Positions 8,393 through 17,283 are shown, numbered from the stretch's first letter. The stretch is 64,000 nt of DNA from Kordiimonas sp. SCSIO 12603 (GCF_024398035.1 NZ_CP073748.1:3215001-3279000), one strand, 5' to 3'. Notes: a model not told the origin generated them from the letters alone. A program made the numbers and translations.

Positions 8393-8941
8393 TTACGCCC
8401 CCTTCGCTGTATCGAGTGCAGCTTTCACCGCATCAGCAACAGTTTTCTCTTTTGCTTCAACACCAGCAAGCTTAGCAACCATCTCAGAAGCTACTTCAGC
8501 GGCAACAGTATCGATGCCTGCAAGTGCTTCATCACGTGCTTTCATAATGCGTGCTTCAGCTTCTTCTGCTTTAGCGCCAAGAGTTGCATCCAACTCTGAC
8601 TGTGCTTTAGCAATATCAGCTTGAATTGTGTCTTTTGCACCCAGAACGATTTCCTGAGCTTTTTTGCGGGCATCAGCAACAGCTGCTTCATAAGCTGCTT
8701 TTACTTCTTCCGCTTCATTTTTAAGACGCTCAGCAGTATCAAGATTGTTTGCTACGTTTTCTTCACGCTCTCCGAGAACTTTGGTTACACGCGGAAGAAC
8801 GATGCGTGAAACAACAAAGAACAAGAAGAGGAAAGTAAGAAGCAACCAAGCGATCTGGTTGGTATAAGTACCATCCGCAATCACGTTAAGCTGCGGCAAA
8901 CCACCTTGGTCCTGAGCTACTTCTGTATTGGCGTTGGCCAT
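8393..8941 (-). CDS. atpG: ATP synthase F0 subunit b' (second b-type stalk subunit)
   Basis: A 182-residue b-type subunit with a ~30-residue polar N-terminal extension, a membrane helix (IAWLLLTFLFLFFVVSRIVLP) and a long coiled coil. The separate b and b' genes are typical of photosynthetic and many alphaproteobacterial ATP synthases. The ATG at 8941 is preferred over the overlapping GTG at 8944; AGAGG lies upstream. It follows atpE after a 127-base gap that is full of inverted repeats. The symbol atpG is used for b' in alphaproteobacteria and clashes with the F1 gamma name elsewhere. Confidence 0.93.
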   Translation of the reverse strand: MANANTEVAQDQGGLPQLNVIADGTYTNQIAWLLLTFLFLFFVVSRIVLPRVTKVLGEREENVANNLDTAERLKNEAEEVKAAYEAAVADARKKAQEIVLGAKDTIQADIAKAQSELDATLGAKAEEAEARIMKARDEALAGIDTVAAEVASEMVAKLAGVEAKEKTVADAVKAALDTAKGA

Positions 8942-8973
8942 CACATGCCTCTATGGCTGAATGTTCGAACTTT

Positions 8974-9058
8974 GGAGCTTGGCTCCACTGCTAATGATAT
9001 AGCAGTTAAACAGCATAGAGCGCGACCAATAAGAACGGCCGCGCTATGCTTTAGCAGT
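8974..9058 (-). other. Structured RNA segment between atpE and the b' gene, with alternative pairings
   Basis: In plus coordinates: a 5-bp hairpin GGAGC-TTG-GCTCC (8974-8986); ACTGCTAA at 8987-8994; TAGCAGT at 9000-9006; and TTAGCAGT at 9051-9058. The first element can pair with either of the other two (7 bp locally, 8 bp at long range). Inside the long-range pairing is another stem, AGCGCG (9019-9024) with CGCGCT (9040-9045), extended by AGCAT/ATGCT. Such structure after atpE may stabilise the message for the high-copy c subunit or dampen read-through to the stalk genes. Confidence 0.55.
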
Positions 9059-9068
9059 CAAGATCTTC

Positions 9069-9293
9069 TTAAGTGAAGAGGATCAGGAATGCAATCACAA
9101 GTGCGAACAGACCAGTCGCCTCTGTAAGAGCGAAGCCGATAAGTAGGTTTGTGAACTGCTTAGGAGCAGCAGATGGGTTGCGAAGAGCACCTGAAAGGTA
9201 GCTACCGAAGATGTTACCCAGACCAATACCGATACCAGCAAGAGCAAGAGTAGCGATACCAGCGCCAATCATTTTTGCAGCTTCGAGTTCCAT
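9069..9293 (-). CDS. atpE: ATP synthase F0 subunit c (proton-carrying ring)
   Basis: A 74-residue hairpin of two membrane helices joined by the polar loop ALRNPSAAPKQ. The ion-carrying carboxylate is Glu58 in FALTEATGLFALVIAF; the sodium-ligand residues found in sodium-driven rings are not evident, so protons are the expected ion. The glycine-rich first helix (GAGIATLALAGIGIGLG) allows tight ring packing. It lies between atpB and b' in the F0 operon. Confidence 0.97.
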   Translation of the reverse strand: MELEAAKMIGAGIATLALAGIGIGLGNIFGSYLSGALRNPSAAPKQFTNLLIGFALTEATGLFALVIAFLILFT

Positions 9294-9352
9294 GTTAATT
9301 TCCTTTTCTCATGTATAAGGTAAATAAGTTTTAATTCAGGGCTGACTTGTTC

Positions 9353-10135
9353 TTAGTGTGAAGGATGCATCGCATCATTCAGGTAGATGCAAGTCAAAAT
9401 AGTGAATACGTATGCCTGCAAGCAAGCTACGAGAATTTCGAGGCCTGTCAGCAACACATTAATCGCGAAAGGAGCAATCGCACCAAGCATGCCCGCAGCG
9501 CCTGCTGCAGCCATTGATACGATGAAGCCCGCGAATACTTTCATCATGATGTGACCAGCCAGCATGTTTGCGAACAAACGTACTGAAAGACTAATTGGGC
9601 GTGTGCAGTATGAGATTACCTCAATCGCAACGATAAGCGGCAATAGCCAGCCTGGAACACCAGATGGTGCAAAAAGCTTAAGGTAGCCAGCGCCGTTTTT
9701 AATGAAACCAATCAGGGTTACACCAAGGAAAATGAAGATAGCCATCGCGAAGTTTACTGCGATGTGGCTTGTAACTGTGAAGCTGTATGGCAACATACCA
9801 GCAAGGTTCAAACCAAGGATAAACACGAATAGTGTAAAGATGAATGGGAAATACTGTTTCCCTTCTTTACCTACGTTATCCTTAATCATGCCTGCGATGA
9901 AGCTGTACATTAATTCTACCATCACCTGCATGCGGCCAGGTACGGTAGCGTTTTTGCGTGTGCCCCAGATCAGGAAGAAGCTCATGAAAGCTACTACCAG
10001 CACCATCCACAAAGAACTGTTTGTAAAGGAAACATCGATTCCTGCGATCTCGAAATGAGCGATGGGTTTAACGTCAAATTGCTCAATAGGACTATGGGCC
10101 ACGTCAATAATCTCTTTTTTATGCCGCGTAATCAA
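9353..10135 (-). CDS. atpB: ATP synthase F0 subunit a
   Basis: A 260-residue polytopic subunit that forms the proton half-channels. The essential arginine lies in SLSVRLFANMLAGH, followed by the C-terminal helix with the conserved glutamine (LEILVACLQAYVFTILTCIYL). The N-terminal cytoplasmic segment and 5-6 helices match the family length. It is second in the operon, 28 bases after atpI. Confidence 0.96.
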   Translation of the reverse strand: MITRHKKEIIDVAHSPIEQFDVKPIAHFEIAGIDVSFTNSSLWMVLVVAFMSFFLIWGTRKNATVPGRMQVMVELMYSFIAGMIKDNVGKEGKQYFPFIFTLFVFILGLNLAGMLPYSFTVTSHIAVNFAMAIFIFLGVTLIGFIKNGAGYLKLFAPSGVPGWLLPLIVAIEVISYCTRPISLSVRLFANMLAGHIMMKVFAGFIVSMAAAGAAGMLGAIAPFAINVLLTGLEILVACLQAYVFTILTCIYLNDAMHPSH

Positions 10136-10163
10136 ACGCAGCGATCAAATTCCATATCGCTTT

Positions 10164-10487
10164 TTAGCGGCCTTGACCTTCCTCTTCTTCAGCTTCCTGC
10201 TGCATCTGCATCGCGGTACGGATCACATTCCGAATACCGGTTACAAAGCCCAAGATTAGCAACCCAATAAAAAACAGTGGTGCAGTACCAAACCATTTAT
10301 CGAACCAGTATCCCATAAAGCCACCAACAGCGACCGCAACAACCAGTTCTGTACCCATCTGAAAGGCTTTTCCTAGAGGAGAAACTTCGGGGCGATCAGG
10401 CCCTTCATCTTCCTTCACCTTCATTTGGGCTTGGTTCAAACGCTCTTCAAAGGATTTTTGCTTTGGGTTTTTTTGGTCATTACCCAC
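10164..10487 (-). CDS. atpI: ATP synthase accessory protein AtpI
   Basis: A 107-residue protein with a charged N-terminus (KQKSFEERLNQAQMKVKEDEG), two membrane helices (about residues 48-65 and 72-92) joined by the loop GYWFDKWFGTAP, and an acidic/Q-rich tail. This is the AtpI architecture (assembly of the c-ring and possibly magnesium handling). It is the first gene of the F0 operon, with a strong promoter about 75-100 bases upstream. Confidence 0.9.
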   Translation of the reverse strand: MGNDQKNPKQKSFEERLNQAQMKVKEDEGPDRPEVSPLGKAFQMGTELVVAVAVGGFMGYWFDKWFGTAPLFFIGLLILGFVTGIRNVIRTAMQMQQEAEEEEGQGR

Positions 10488-10562
10488 TACAAATCACCTC
10501 TTTTTGTGCGTCTACACCAGGGTTGCTCTAAACTGAATCAGAGCTATGCCAAAGGCGGTTGC

Positions 10563-10591
10563 AACATAGGGATTAGCCCCACCTATGTCAA
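10563..10591 (-). promoter_or_regulatory. Sigma-70 promoter of the F0 atp operon, overlapped by an inverted repeat
   Basis: On the minus strand TTGACA (10591-10586), a 17-base spacer, then TATGTT (10568-10563). A perfect 7-bp inverted repeat, ACATAGG (10564-10570) and CCTATGT (10582-10588), overlaps both the -10 and the -35, which is the geometry of a repressor or activator site. Confidence 0.7.
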
Positions 10592-10649
10592 GGTCCAATA
10601 AACACTAGATAAGTCATTGAAAAATAACGATTTTCAAAAATAGTTTAAA

Positions 10650-13600
10650 CTAAACAGCTTCCTTAAGCTGTTCTGCATCTTCAAGGTCTACGGAAACGAG
10701 AGTAGAGATTCCTCTTTCCGCCATCGTTACACCAAAGAGCCTGTTCATGCGTGACATAGACACTGCGTTGTGAGTTACGATCAAGAAGCGAGTATCCGTA
10801 CGTTTGATCATACTATCTAGTAGATTACAGAAGCGCTCGACATTCGCATCATCAAGAGGTGCATCCACCTCATCAAGCACACAAATTGGTGCCGGATTGG
10901 TAATGAATACTGCAAAGATTAGCGAGAGGGCTGTAAGTGCTTGCTCACCACCTGACAGCAAAGAAAGAGCCTGCAACTTCTTACCCGGTGGACTTGCGTA
11001 AATCTCAAGCCCCGCATTAAGCGGATCATCGGATTCGGTAAGTTCCAAATGCGCTTCACCACCACCGAATAGTGTCTTAAACAGCTCACCAAAATGGTTA
11101 TTCACAACATCAAAAGCAGCAAGTAGGCGCTCGCGTCCTTCCCGGTTCAGGTTGGCAATTGCATGCCTTAATCTGGAGATAGCTTCCTCAAGGTCGCTAC
11201 GCTCTTTCACCAGATGGTCCATCTGTTCAACTATATCGTTGAGCTCTTCATCCGCTCGTAGATTGACCGCCCCTAGACGGTCTCGTTCACGTTTTAACTG
11301 CTCTAATTTGCTCTCCAGAACCATTGCTTCCGGTAGGTTTTCGCTAGATGCGACTTCTACTTTTTCAAGAAGATGTGTAGGAGCACATTCAAAACGTTCA
11401 CCAATTTGAGTAGCGATAGCCTTCCGGCGGTCAGCAGCGTTTTCAACGGCGGCCTCGGCTCGAATAAGCTTTTCTCTGCGCTGGTTCAGATCACCTTCAA
11501 CCTCTTTAAGAGCTCTTACTTTCTCAGCAAGCTTGGCTTCAGCAACAGCCAATGTATCGCTTGTTTTCTTTCGCTCTTCTCCAGCCTCTTCAAGCTTAGC
11601 CAGAAGTGCCAACTTCCTATTTTCCAAATCTTCAGGGCTCGCTTCTGCCGCTTCTAACTGAGCTTTAGCGGACGTTTCTCTTTCATTTAGAGATTGAACC
11701 TGTTTATCAGCACTAGATACACGCAGTTGCCATGCGCTCGATTCGGTTTCAATAGCATTCAGTCGGTCCTGACGTGTCTGAGCTTCGCGGCGCAAACTGT
11801 CGTGCGTTGCTCTGGCAGCGCTTAGTGCTGTACGCACCTGCTCTACCTGAACCCGCTTTTCCGAGAGCTCGGCTTCCAGTTTCTGATTTTCTGGAAGTTC
11901 TGCGATACGCGCTTCAATATCTTTGATACGCTCTACTACTTCACCAAATTCACGCTTCACACGTTCAAGAGTATCTTCAAGAACACGAACTCGGCTTGCA
12001 CGCTTATTAGCTTCCTGTTCCGCGGCCATATGTACACGGCGAGCATCGGCAACAGCTCGTTCTGCTTGCTGACGTTCATTACGTTTGACCTGCTCGGTCT
12101 CTCTTGCTTTTTGGTGACTTTCAAACGCAGCAGTAGCTGCCGATTCAGCTTTTTCAGCGTTTACAGAAACTTCCGATAGCCTACTTAACAAATCAGCCAG
12201 TCTGTTCTTTTGTTCGAGCCGAATAGCAGCCTGTGTTGGGGCTCCTGCTTTTTGGACAAAACCATCCCATCTCCAGAAGTTACCAGTTTGGTCCACAACA
12301 ATTTGCCCAGGCTTTAGATCAGCAATAACCGTATTGATATCAACTCCGCTAGATATGAGCCCCGTATAAGCAAGCCGTTTCTGAAGTACTTTCGGAACCG
12401 TAACGTAACTACTCAACCCTTCAACACCTTTAGGCCATCCCGGGGCCTCACTTGCGGGAAGCTCTTGCCAATATCGGCTGGCATCCTCATTAACTCCAGC
12501 TTCAACAGCGTCACCGAGAGCTGCCCCTACGGCAACTTCATACCCTTTTTGAGCACTGAGTTGATCTGCAACAGGATTATTCTGATTATCGTCAGCATTC
12601 AATAAACGCTCAAGGCTGGAAATTTCACCAGATAAAGCTTTTGCCTGCCCTTGCCATTCAGATTTAGCAGTGTCAGCCTCATTGCGTACAGTTCGTGCAG
12701 CCACCGTTGCCGCTTCAGCTTCTTGCAAAGCTTTTGTTGAGCCTGATAGGCTTTCTTCAGCTTCCTTGATTGCTCGCTCGGCTTCTTTCAGTGCCTTCGC
12801 AATCTCATCTTCCGCAGTTACTGATGTAATTTCCTGAGAAATTCTGTTTTCCTCAATCCCAAGCTGATCTTTCCTGCGATTGATAGCAAGCTTATCGCTC
12901 TCTAAGCTCGAACGCTGAGCACGTGCCTGTGCCGCTGTCTCACTTAGTTTATCAAACTCCGTTTCAGCAACTGTTGCAGCCTTTGCTGCGGCATCCAGCA
13001 TTTCACGAGCTTCAACTTCAGCAGACTTTTCTTTTTGCTGAGCCGTCACAAGACGTTCTTTTTCGGTAAGCAACCGATCCAGGGCAGACTTGGCATCTTT
13101 AGCAATTTCTGCTTCACGCTCTCTATCAGACGCTATCTGCTCTAGCTGAGCACGTAGCGAAAGTGCAGTCTGCTTACGGCGCTCTGTTTCCGCCTCCAGA
13201 TTTTCTTTTTCAATGGTTAGACGCTGCAATTTCGCTGCGGCCTCGGCGTCCCTTTCTCGAAGTGGTGGTAATAACTCTTCTGTCTCGGTTTGCTCTCCAG
13301 CGAACTTAGTTGCTTTTGCCGTTATTTCGGCAACCTCTCGCTCAATCTCGCGCTGCTTCCGCTCAAGCTCAATCACTTCCTCGGCTGCCGTCTTCCACTT
13401 TATGAACAGAAGGCTTGCTTCCGCTTGCCGAATTTCACCAGAAACAGAGCGATATCTAACAGCCTGTTTTGCCTGCCGTTTTAAGCTACCGATCTGGCCT
13501 TCCATCGCCTGCACTACGTCTTGCACACGAACGAGGTTACTTTCCGCACTACGAAGGCGGCTTTCAGCTTCTTTCCTACGAGTGTGAAGGCCAGAGATAC

Positions 13601-14105
13601 CTGCAGCTTCTTCAAGTATCTGTCTGCGGTCCTGCGGTTTAGCGTTAATCATTGCGCCGATACGGCCTTGACTTACAAGTGCCGGAGAGTGCGCACCGGT
13701 TGCTGCGTCAGCAAAAAGAAGCTGTACATCCTTTTGCCGAACGTCCTTGCCGTTAATACGGTAGGCAGAACCACTGTCACGCTCAATACGCCGTGTTACC
13801 TCAATGGTATCTTCATCGTTATATTCTGCTGGGGCATTACGGTCGATGTTATCAATGACCAGTGTCACCTCAGCCATGTTACGTGCAGGCCTTCGGTCAG
13901 TACCTGCAAAAATCACATCGTCCATACCTGAACCACGAAGTGATTTCGCCCGGTTTTCACCCATTACCCAACGGATAGCTTCAAGTAAATTGGATTTGCC
14001 ACATCCGTTAGGCCCAACAACACCAGTAAGGCCGCGTTCGATATGCAGCTCTGTTGGATCAACAAAGGATTTAAAACCAGATAGTCGTAACCGTGAAAAA
14101 CGCAT
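10650..14105 (-). CDS. smc: Chromosome segregation ATPase SMC
   Basis: A 1151-residue SMC protein. The Walker A motif GPNGCGKSN is at residues 31-39; a coiled coil runs to about 480; the hinge (GYEVAVGAALGDAV to GNFWRWDGFV) spans about 510-640; the second coiled coil returns; the C-terminal head has the signature LSGGEQALTALSL and Walker B PICVLDEVDAPLDD. With ScpA/ScpB it forms the condensin that organises and helps separate sister chromosomes. Length and order are normal. It is downstream of the two DsbA-like genes, a neighbourhood common in alphaproteobacteria. Confidence 0.97.
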   Translation of the reverse strand: MRFSRLRLSGFKSFVDPTELHIERGLTGVVGPNGCGKSNLLEAIRWVMGENRAKSLRGSGMDDVIFAGTDRRPARNMAEVTLVIDNIDRNAPAEYNDEDTIEVTRRIERDSGSAYRINGKDVRQKDVQLLFADAATGAHSPALVSQGRIGAMINAKPQDRRQILEEAAGISGLHTRRKEAESRLRSAESNLVRVQDVVQAMEGQIGSLKRQAKQAVRYRSVSGEIRQAEASLLFIKWKTAAEEVIELERKQREIEREVAEITAKATKFAGEQTETEELLPPLRERDAEAAAKLQRLTIEKENLEAETERRKQTALSLRAQLEQIASDREREAEIAKDAKSALDRLLTEKERLVTAQQKEKSAEVEAREMLDAAAKAATVAETEFDKLSETAAQARAQRSSLESDKLAINRRKDQLGIEENRISQEITSVTAEDEIAKALKEAERAIKEAEESLSGSTKALQEAEAATVAARTVRNEADTAKSEWQGQAKALSGEISSLERLLNADDNQNNPVADQLSAQKGYEVAVGAALGDAVEAGVNEDASRYWQELPASEAPGWPKGVEGLSSYVTVPKVLQKRLAYTGLISSGVDINTVIADLKPGQIVVDQTGNFWRWDGFVQKAGAPTQAAIRLEQKNRLADLLSRLSEVSVNAEKAESAATAAFESHQKARETEQVKRNERQQAERAVADARRVHMAAEQEANKRASRVRVLEDTLERVKREFGEVVERIKDIEARIAELPENQKLEAELSEKRVQVEQVRTALSAARATHDSLRREAQTRQDRLNAIETESSAWQLRVSSADKQVQSLNERETSAKAQLEAAEASPEDLENRKLALLAKLEEAGEERKKTSDTLAVAEAKLAEKVRALKEVEGDLNQRREKLIRAEAAVENAADRRKAIATQIGERFECAPTHLLEKVEVASSENLPEAMVLESKLEQLKRERDRLGAVNLRADEELNDIVEQMDHLVKERSDLEEAISRLRHAIANLNREGRERLLAAFDVVNNHFGELFKTLFGGGEAHLELTESDDPLNAGLEIYASPPGKKLQALSLLSGGEQALTALSLIFAVFITNPAPICVLDEVDAPLDDANVERFCNLLDSMIKRTDTRFLIVTHNAVSMSRMNRLFGVTMAERGISTLVSVDLEDAEQLKEAV

Positions 14106-14206
14106 ACCTGCGCATTTCCCCCTCTATTAGACAAAGCGGCAAAGCGCCCCTACGCACCAACCGCTTTGATAAATTTTATAAAACTCGGAACTAGGTAATC
14201 AGTTGA

Positions 14207-14893
14207 TTAAGAAGCAGATTTAATAGCTTCTTCCATCGCAACATCAAGTTCTTCGAATGTCCGGAAATCCAGCTTTTTACCGTTTACGATAAAACTAGGC
14301 GTACCTGTAACATCATAAGACTCATTGCCGATTTTTGTCATCTGCACCAAATTTTTCTGCATATCCGAATTAGCAAGACACTTGTCAAATTTCACTCGGC
14401 TCATATTGACAGCGCGGCGAGCCAGGGATGCCAAAGCGCTTTCCGGGCTTTCTGAGCGAAGCCATTCCCCTTGACGGTTAAAAAACAGTTTAGTTAATTT
14501 TTTAGCTTCATCTTCAGTACCACAACGGGCAATCGCCGAAGCAACCATGTCAAGACGGCCAAGTAAATAGTTACGAAATACGAACTTGATCTGACCTGTT
14601 TCAATATATTCTTTAGAGAACTCAGGAAACACGTTATTTGCATAATTTGCACAGTAACCACATACAAGTGAGGCATATTCCACCACGGTGATTGGAGCAT
14701 CCGGGTTACCATAGACAATATCGCCCCATGTACCCTCTTGTCCCTCACCGTAATTCACAACTTCAATCTCTGCGCTCGAAGCCGAAGAATTAGCTGACGT
14801 TGTATCACCGCTATCGCCGCACGCAGCTAAAGCTAATACACTTACAGCGACACTTGCTGAACGAAACCAAGATTGCAATGTTTTGTTATTCAT
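14207..14893 (-). CDS. DsbA-family thiol oxidoreductase, predicted lipoprotein
   Basis: A 228-residue protein with a lipobox (LALAAC, Cys at about 25) and a thioredoxin-fold domain containing a DsbA-like helical insert. The active site is VCGYC and the cis-proline loop is GTPSFIVNG. It should be anchored to a membrane on the periplasmic side and oxidise or reduce protein thiols. The ATG at 14893 has GAGGA just upstream; the longer GTG start lacks support. It is a paralogue of the next gene: both contain IVYGN.DAPI, FVFRN and RLDM at the same places. The unusual GY dipeptide suggests a different redox potential from the PH copy. Confidence 0.88.
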   Translation of the reverse strand: MNNKTLQSWFRSASVAVSVLALAACGDSGDTTSANSSASSAEIEVVNYGEGQEGTWGDIVYGNPDAPITVVEYASLVCGYCANYANNVFPEFSKEYIETGQIKFVFRNYLLGRLDMVASAIARCGTEDEAKKLTKLFFNRQGEWLRSESPESALASLARRAVNMSRVKFDKCLANSDMQKNLVQMTKIGNESYDVTGTPSFIVNGKKLDFRTFEELDVAMEEAIKSAS

Positions 14894-14973
14894 AACGTCC
14901 TCACCCACTACATGTTGTGTGTAACCTGAATCTCGCAGAAATACGAGTCATTTTTCCCTAGTCGCTAAAACGC

Positions 14974-15603
14974 TTATTGAGCAGTAGCCATAAGCTTGAG
15001 CTTATCTTTTAGCTCTTCATAGTTAGCATATTGAACTTTTGCCCCATTCACTACGATTGTAGGAATAGATTTAATTTCATACTTTTCATGCCCGGCCTTC
15101 ATGTCATCAATAATACGCTGCATCATTACTTTATCGGCCTGGCATTCATTTAATTCACTTGTTGGCACACCGCCTGTTAACGCGATTGATGTAATAGCAA
15201 TCGGAGGGTTTTGAGCTGTCACCCATTCACGTTGACGCGTAAAAAAAGCTGTTTTGAGGCGCTTAGCTTGCTCTAAATCACTCGTACAGCGCGTGGCGAG
15301 AGCAACGGCCATATCCAGTCTATCCCGAACGAAGTTGCGGAAAACAAACTTTACTTTCCCTGTGGAAATCAACTCTTCCTTCAGAAACGGCAATACTTCT
15401 GCTTCAAAGGATGCACAATGCGGGCAAGTGAAAGATCCATATTCTATCACTTCAATTGGGGCATCAGCATTTCCGTACACAATATCACCAGCGATACGAT
15501 TTTCAGCTACCGGAATGGGTGTTGATTTATCCTGTGCAAATACTCCCGCTGATGCCACTGCAGCAATCGCGATAGCTGTACCAACAATAAAATTTCTAAC
15601 CAT
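14974..15603 (-). CDS. Exported DsbA-family thiol oxidoreductase
   Basis: A 209-residue protein with a cleavable signal peptide (cut near GVFAQDK) and a DsbA-like domain. The active site is TCPHC, the classic DsbA dipeptide, and the cis-proline loop is SIPTIVVNG. It is the tandem paralogue of the lipoprotein gene 80 bases downstream. The ATG at 15603 is preferred to a TTG four codons earlier. It sits 14 bases after the DUF721 gene and is likely co-transcribed with it. Expected role: disulfide formation in exported proteins. Confidence 0.9.
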   Translation of the reverse strand: MVRNFIVGTAIAIAAVASAGVFAQDKSTPIPVAENRIAGDIVYGNADAPIEVIEYGSFTCPHCASFEAEVLPFLKEELISTGKVKFVFRNFVRDRLDMAVALATRCTSDLEQAKRLKTAFFTRQREWVTAQNPPIAITSIALTGGVPTSELNECQADKVMMQRIIDDMKAGHEKYEIKSIPTIVVNGAKVQYANYEELKDKLKLMATAQ

Positions 15604-15617
15604 ACCGTTTCCCAATC

Positions 15618-16145
15618 TTACTTCTTGTTTGAAAGAACTGTTTCGCCAAGGCTTTTGATAGCTTCCTGAAGCGGTGATAGCTCTTTATTACCAACAAGGT
15701 TATCCAGCTTTTCTTTCTGTTTAGCAGTGAGCGGCTTTTTATCAAGCGGAATTGTACGCTTTACCTTAGGCAAAGGACCTTGTTTCACCTCCACCTTAGC
15801 CACCGCACCATATCCAAAGAAGCTATTAACCATCTGGATAATACGTTCACTTTTATGAACCACCAGTGGCGCAAAGGCAGATTCGCACCGAATGACAAGC
15901 TTTGCCCCCATTTTTTCACCACGCGGGAACATAAGCTTTACCGGTACAGTAGCCACTGCAAGCTCATGGCCAACAATCTGCGACCACTTGGTTATCACCT
16001 CCGCCTGAGCGAAACCCTTACGGCGAATAGCAGGCGTAACCAACGCCGAAGCCAAGCTTGAAGCCTTTGAGGCCTTAAAGCGCCTGAATGGCTTTTTCTT
16101 AGCTTCTACTGATTTCGCAGTTTTTTTATGTGGCGGCATTGCCAT
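15618..16145 (-). CDS. DUF721 (DciA-related) domain protein
   Basis: A 175-residue protein with a basic N-terminus and a DUF721 core (residues ~45-120: GFAQAEVITKWSQIVGHELA, MGAKLVIRCESAFAPLV, IIQMVNSFFGYGAV), then a basic C-terminal tail. DUF721 includes DciA, the ancestral DnaB-helicase operator, so a link to replication is possible; the alphaproteobacterial members have not all been tested. It is divergent from mutY across about 90 bases and upstream of the DsbA pair and smc. AAGGGG precedes the ATG. Confidence 0.85.
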   Translation of the reverse strand: MAMPPHKKTAKSVEAKKKPFRRFKASKASSLASALVTPAIRRKGFAQAEVITKWSQIVGHELAVATVPVKLMFPRGEKMGAKLVIRCESAFAPLVVHKSERIIQMVNSFFGYGAVAKVEVKQGPLPKVKRTIPLDKKPLTAKQKEKLDNLVGNKELSPLQEAIKSLGETVLSNKK

Positions 16146-16239
16146 TTAACTTGCCCCTTGCGGCATTCTCACTATGGTCTGTGCTACCTGATGCACCGTA
16201 TAGGCACAAGTATTATTAGCTCTATTTCAAAGCGATGTG

Positions 16240-17283
16240 ATGACTAGTTTTTCCGATAACATGCTCGAATGGTATGACCGTAACCGCCGCGACCTCCCTT
16301 GGAGAGCAGCACCAGGTATTACGCCAACCCCATATCATGTCTGGATGTCTGAAATTATGTTGCAGCAAACAACCGTTGCAACGGTAAAGGCATATTTTGA
16401 AAAATTTCTCGATCGGTGGCCTACCGTGCAAGATATGGCCGCGGTCCCACAAGAAGAAATTCTGAAAGAATGGGCCGGCCTTGGCTATTATGCACGAGCA
16501 CGTAATCTCCATAAATGTGCAACTGTGGTTACAGAAGAGTTTGGTGGAATTTTCCCCAAAACAGAAGCTACCCTCAGAGCACTTCCGGGTGTGGGCGATT
16601 ACACTGCCGCTGCAATAGCCTCTATCGCATTTGGTGAACCCGCGGCCGTAGTTGACGGTAACATAGAGCGTATCATCACTCGCGTGTTCCGTATTCAGGA
16701 ACAAATCCCTAAAGCACGGAAGATAATCAAAGAACATGTAGCAGAAGTAACACCCGCAAAACGCCCAGGTGATTTTGCTCAGGCGATGATGGATTTGGGG
16801 GCTAGCCACTGTAGCCCAAAAAAACCAAGCTGCCTTCTTTGTCCTATCTCATCACTATGTGAGGCTCAAAAACACGGTGACATGGAAACGTATCCTCGCA
16901 AGGCACCAAAGAAGGTAAAACCAACGAGACGAGCCTATTCTTTCTGGCTGGAGCATGATGGCCACGTACTATTGCAGCGCCGGCCAGACAGTGGCCTTTT
17001 AGGCGGCATGCCTGGTTTTTATTCTACAACATGGGAAGAACGCTCAGACTTCCCAAAGAAGGAAGAATGGCTACAGCATAGGCCGTCCGAAGATTATTGG
17101 AAACCCTTTGAAGAGATTGCCAAACACACGTTTACGCACTTCCACTTGGAAACAAGGCTGCTAAAAGCCAAAGCCCATGAAAAATATAACGTGGAAGATG
17201 GATTTTGGCATCCGATAGACCAGTTGGCAGACATAGGCCTGCCAACCGTTTTTAAAAAAATAGCAGATTTAGCAGCTACTTAA
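16240..17283 (+). CDS. mutY: A/G-specific adenine DNA glycosylase MutY
   Basis: A 347-residue base-excision repair enzyme that removes adenine opposite 8-oxoguanine. Visible parts: the N-terminal helix-hairpin-helix glycosylase domain (MLQQTTVATV, LPGVGDYTAAAIASIAFGEPAAVVDGNIERI with the catalytic Asp), the iron-sulfur cluster loop CSPKKPSCLLCPISSLC (C-X6-C-X2-C-X5-C), and a C-terminal Nudix-like domain (SFWLEHDGHVLLQRR). I chose the ATG at 16240 over the GTG just before it. Its 3' end overlaps the convergent lipoprotein gene by eight bases. Confidence 0.96.
   Translation: MTSFSDNMLEWYDRNRRDLPWRAAPGITPTPYHVWMSEIMLQQTTVATVKAYFEKFLDRWPTVQDMAAVPQEEILKEWAGLGYYARARNLHKCATVVTEEFGGIFPKTEATLRALPGVGDYTAAAIASIAFGEPAAVVDGNIERIITRVFRIQEQIPKARKIIKEHVAEVTPAKRPGDFAQAMMDLGASHCSPKKPSCLLCPISSLCEAQKHGDMETYPRKAPKKVKPTRRAYSFWLEHDGHVLLQRRPDSGLLGGMPGFYSTTWEERSDFPKKEEWLQHRPSEDYWKPFEEIAKHTFTHFHLETRLLKAKAHEKYNVEDGFWHPIDQLADIGLPTVFKKIADLAAT

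Noticed and set aside
7906-8624. Long plus-strand open frames opposite atpF and the b' gene
   Set aside because: They mirror the repetitive coiled-coil codons of the real genes and have no ribosome site or family likeness.
8961-8975. tRNA T-loop-like TGTTCGAAC upstream of the b' gene
   Set aside because: No cloverleaf can be built around it.
13213-13931. Plus-strand open frames opposite smc
   Set aside because: They are antisense shadows of the coiled-coil and head regions; Ser/Arg/Cys-rich translations without recognisable domains.
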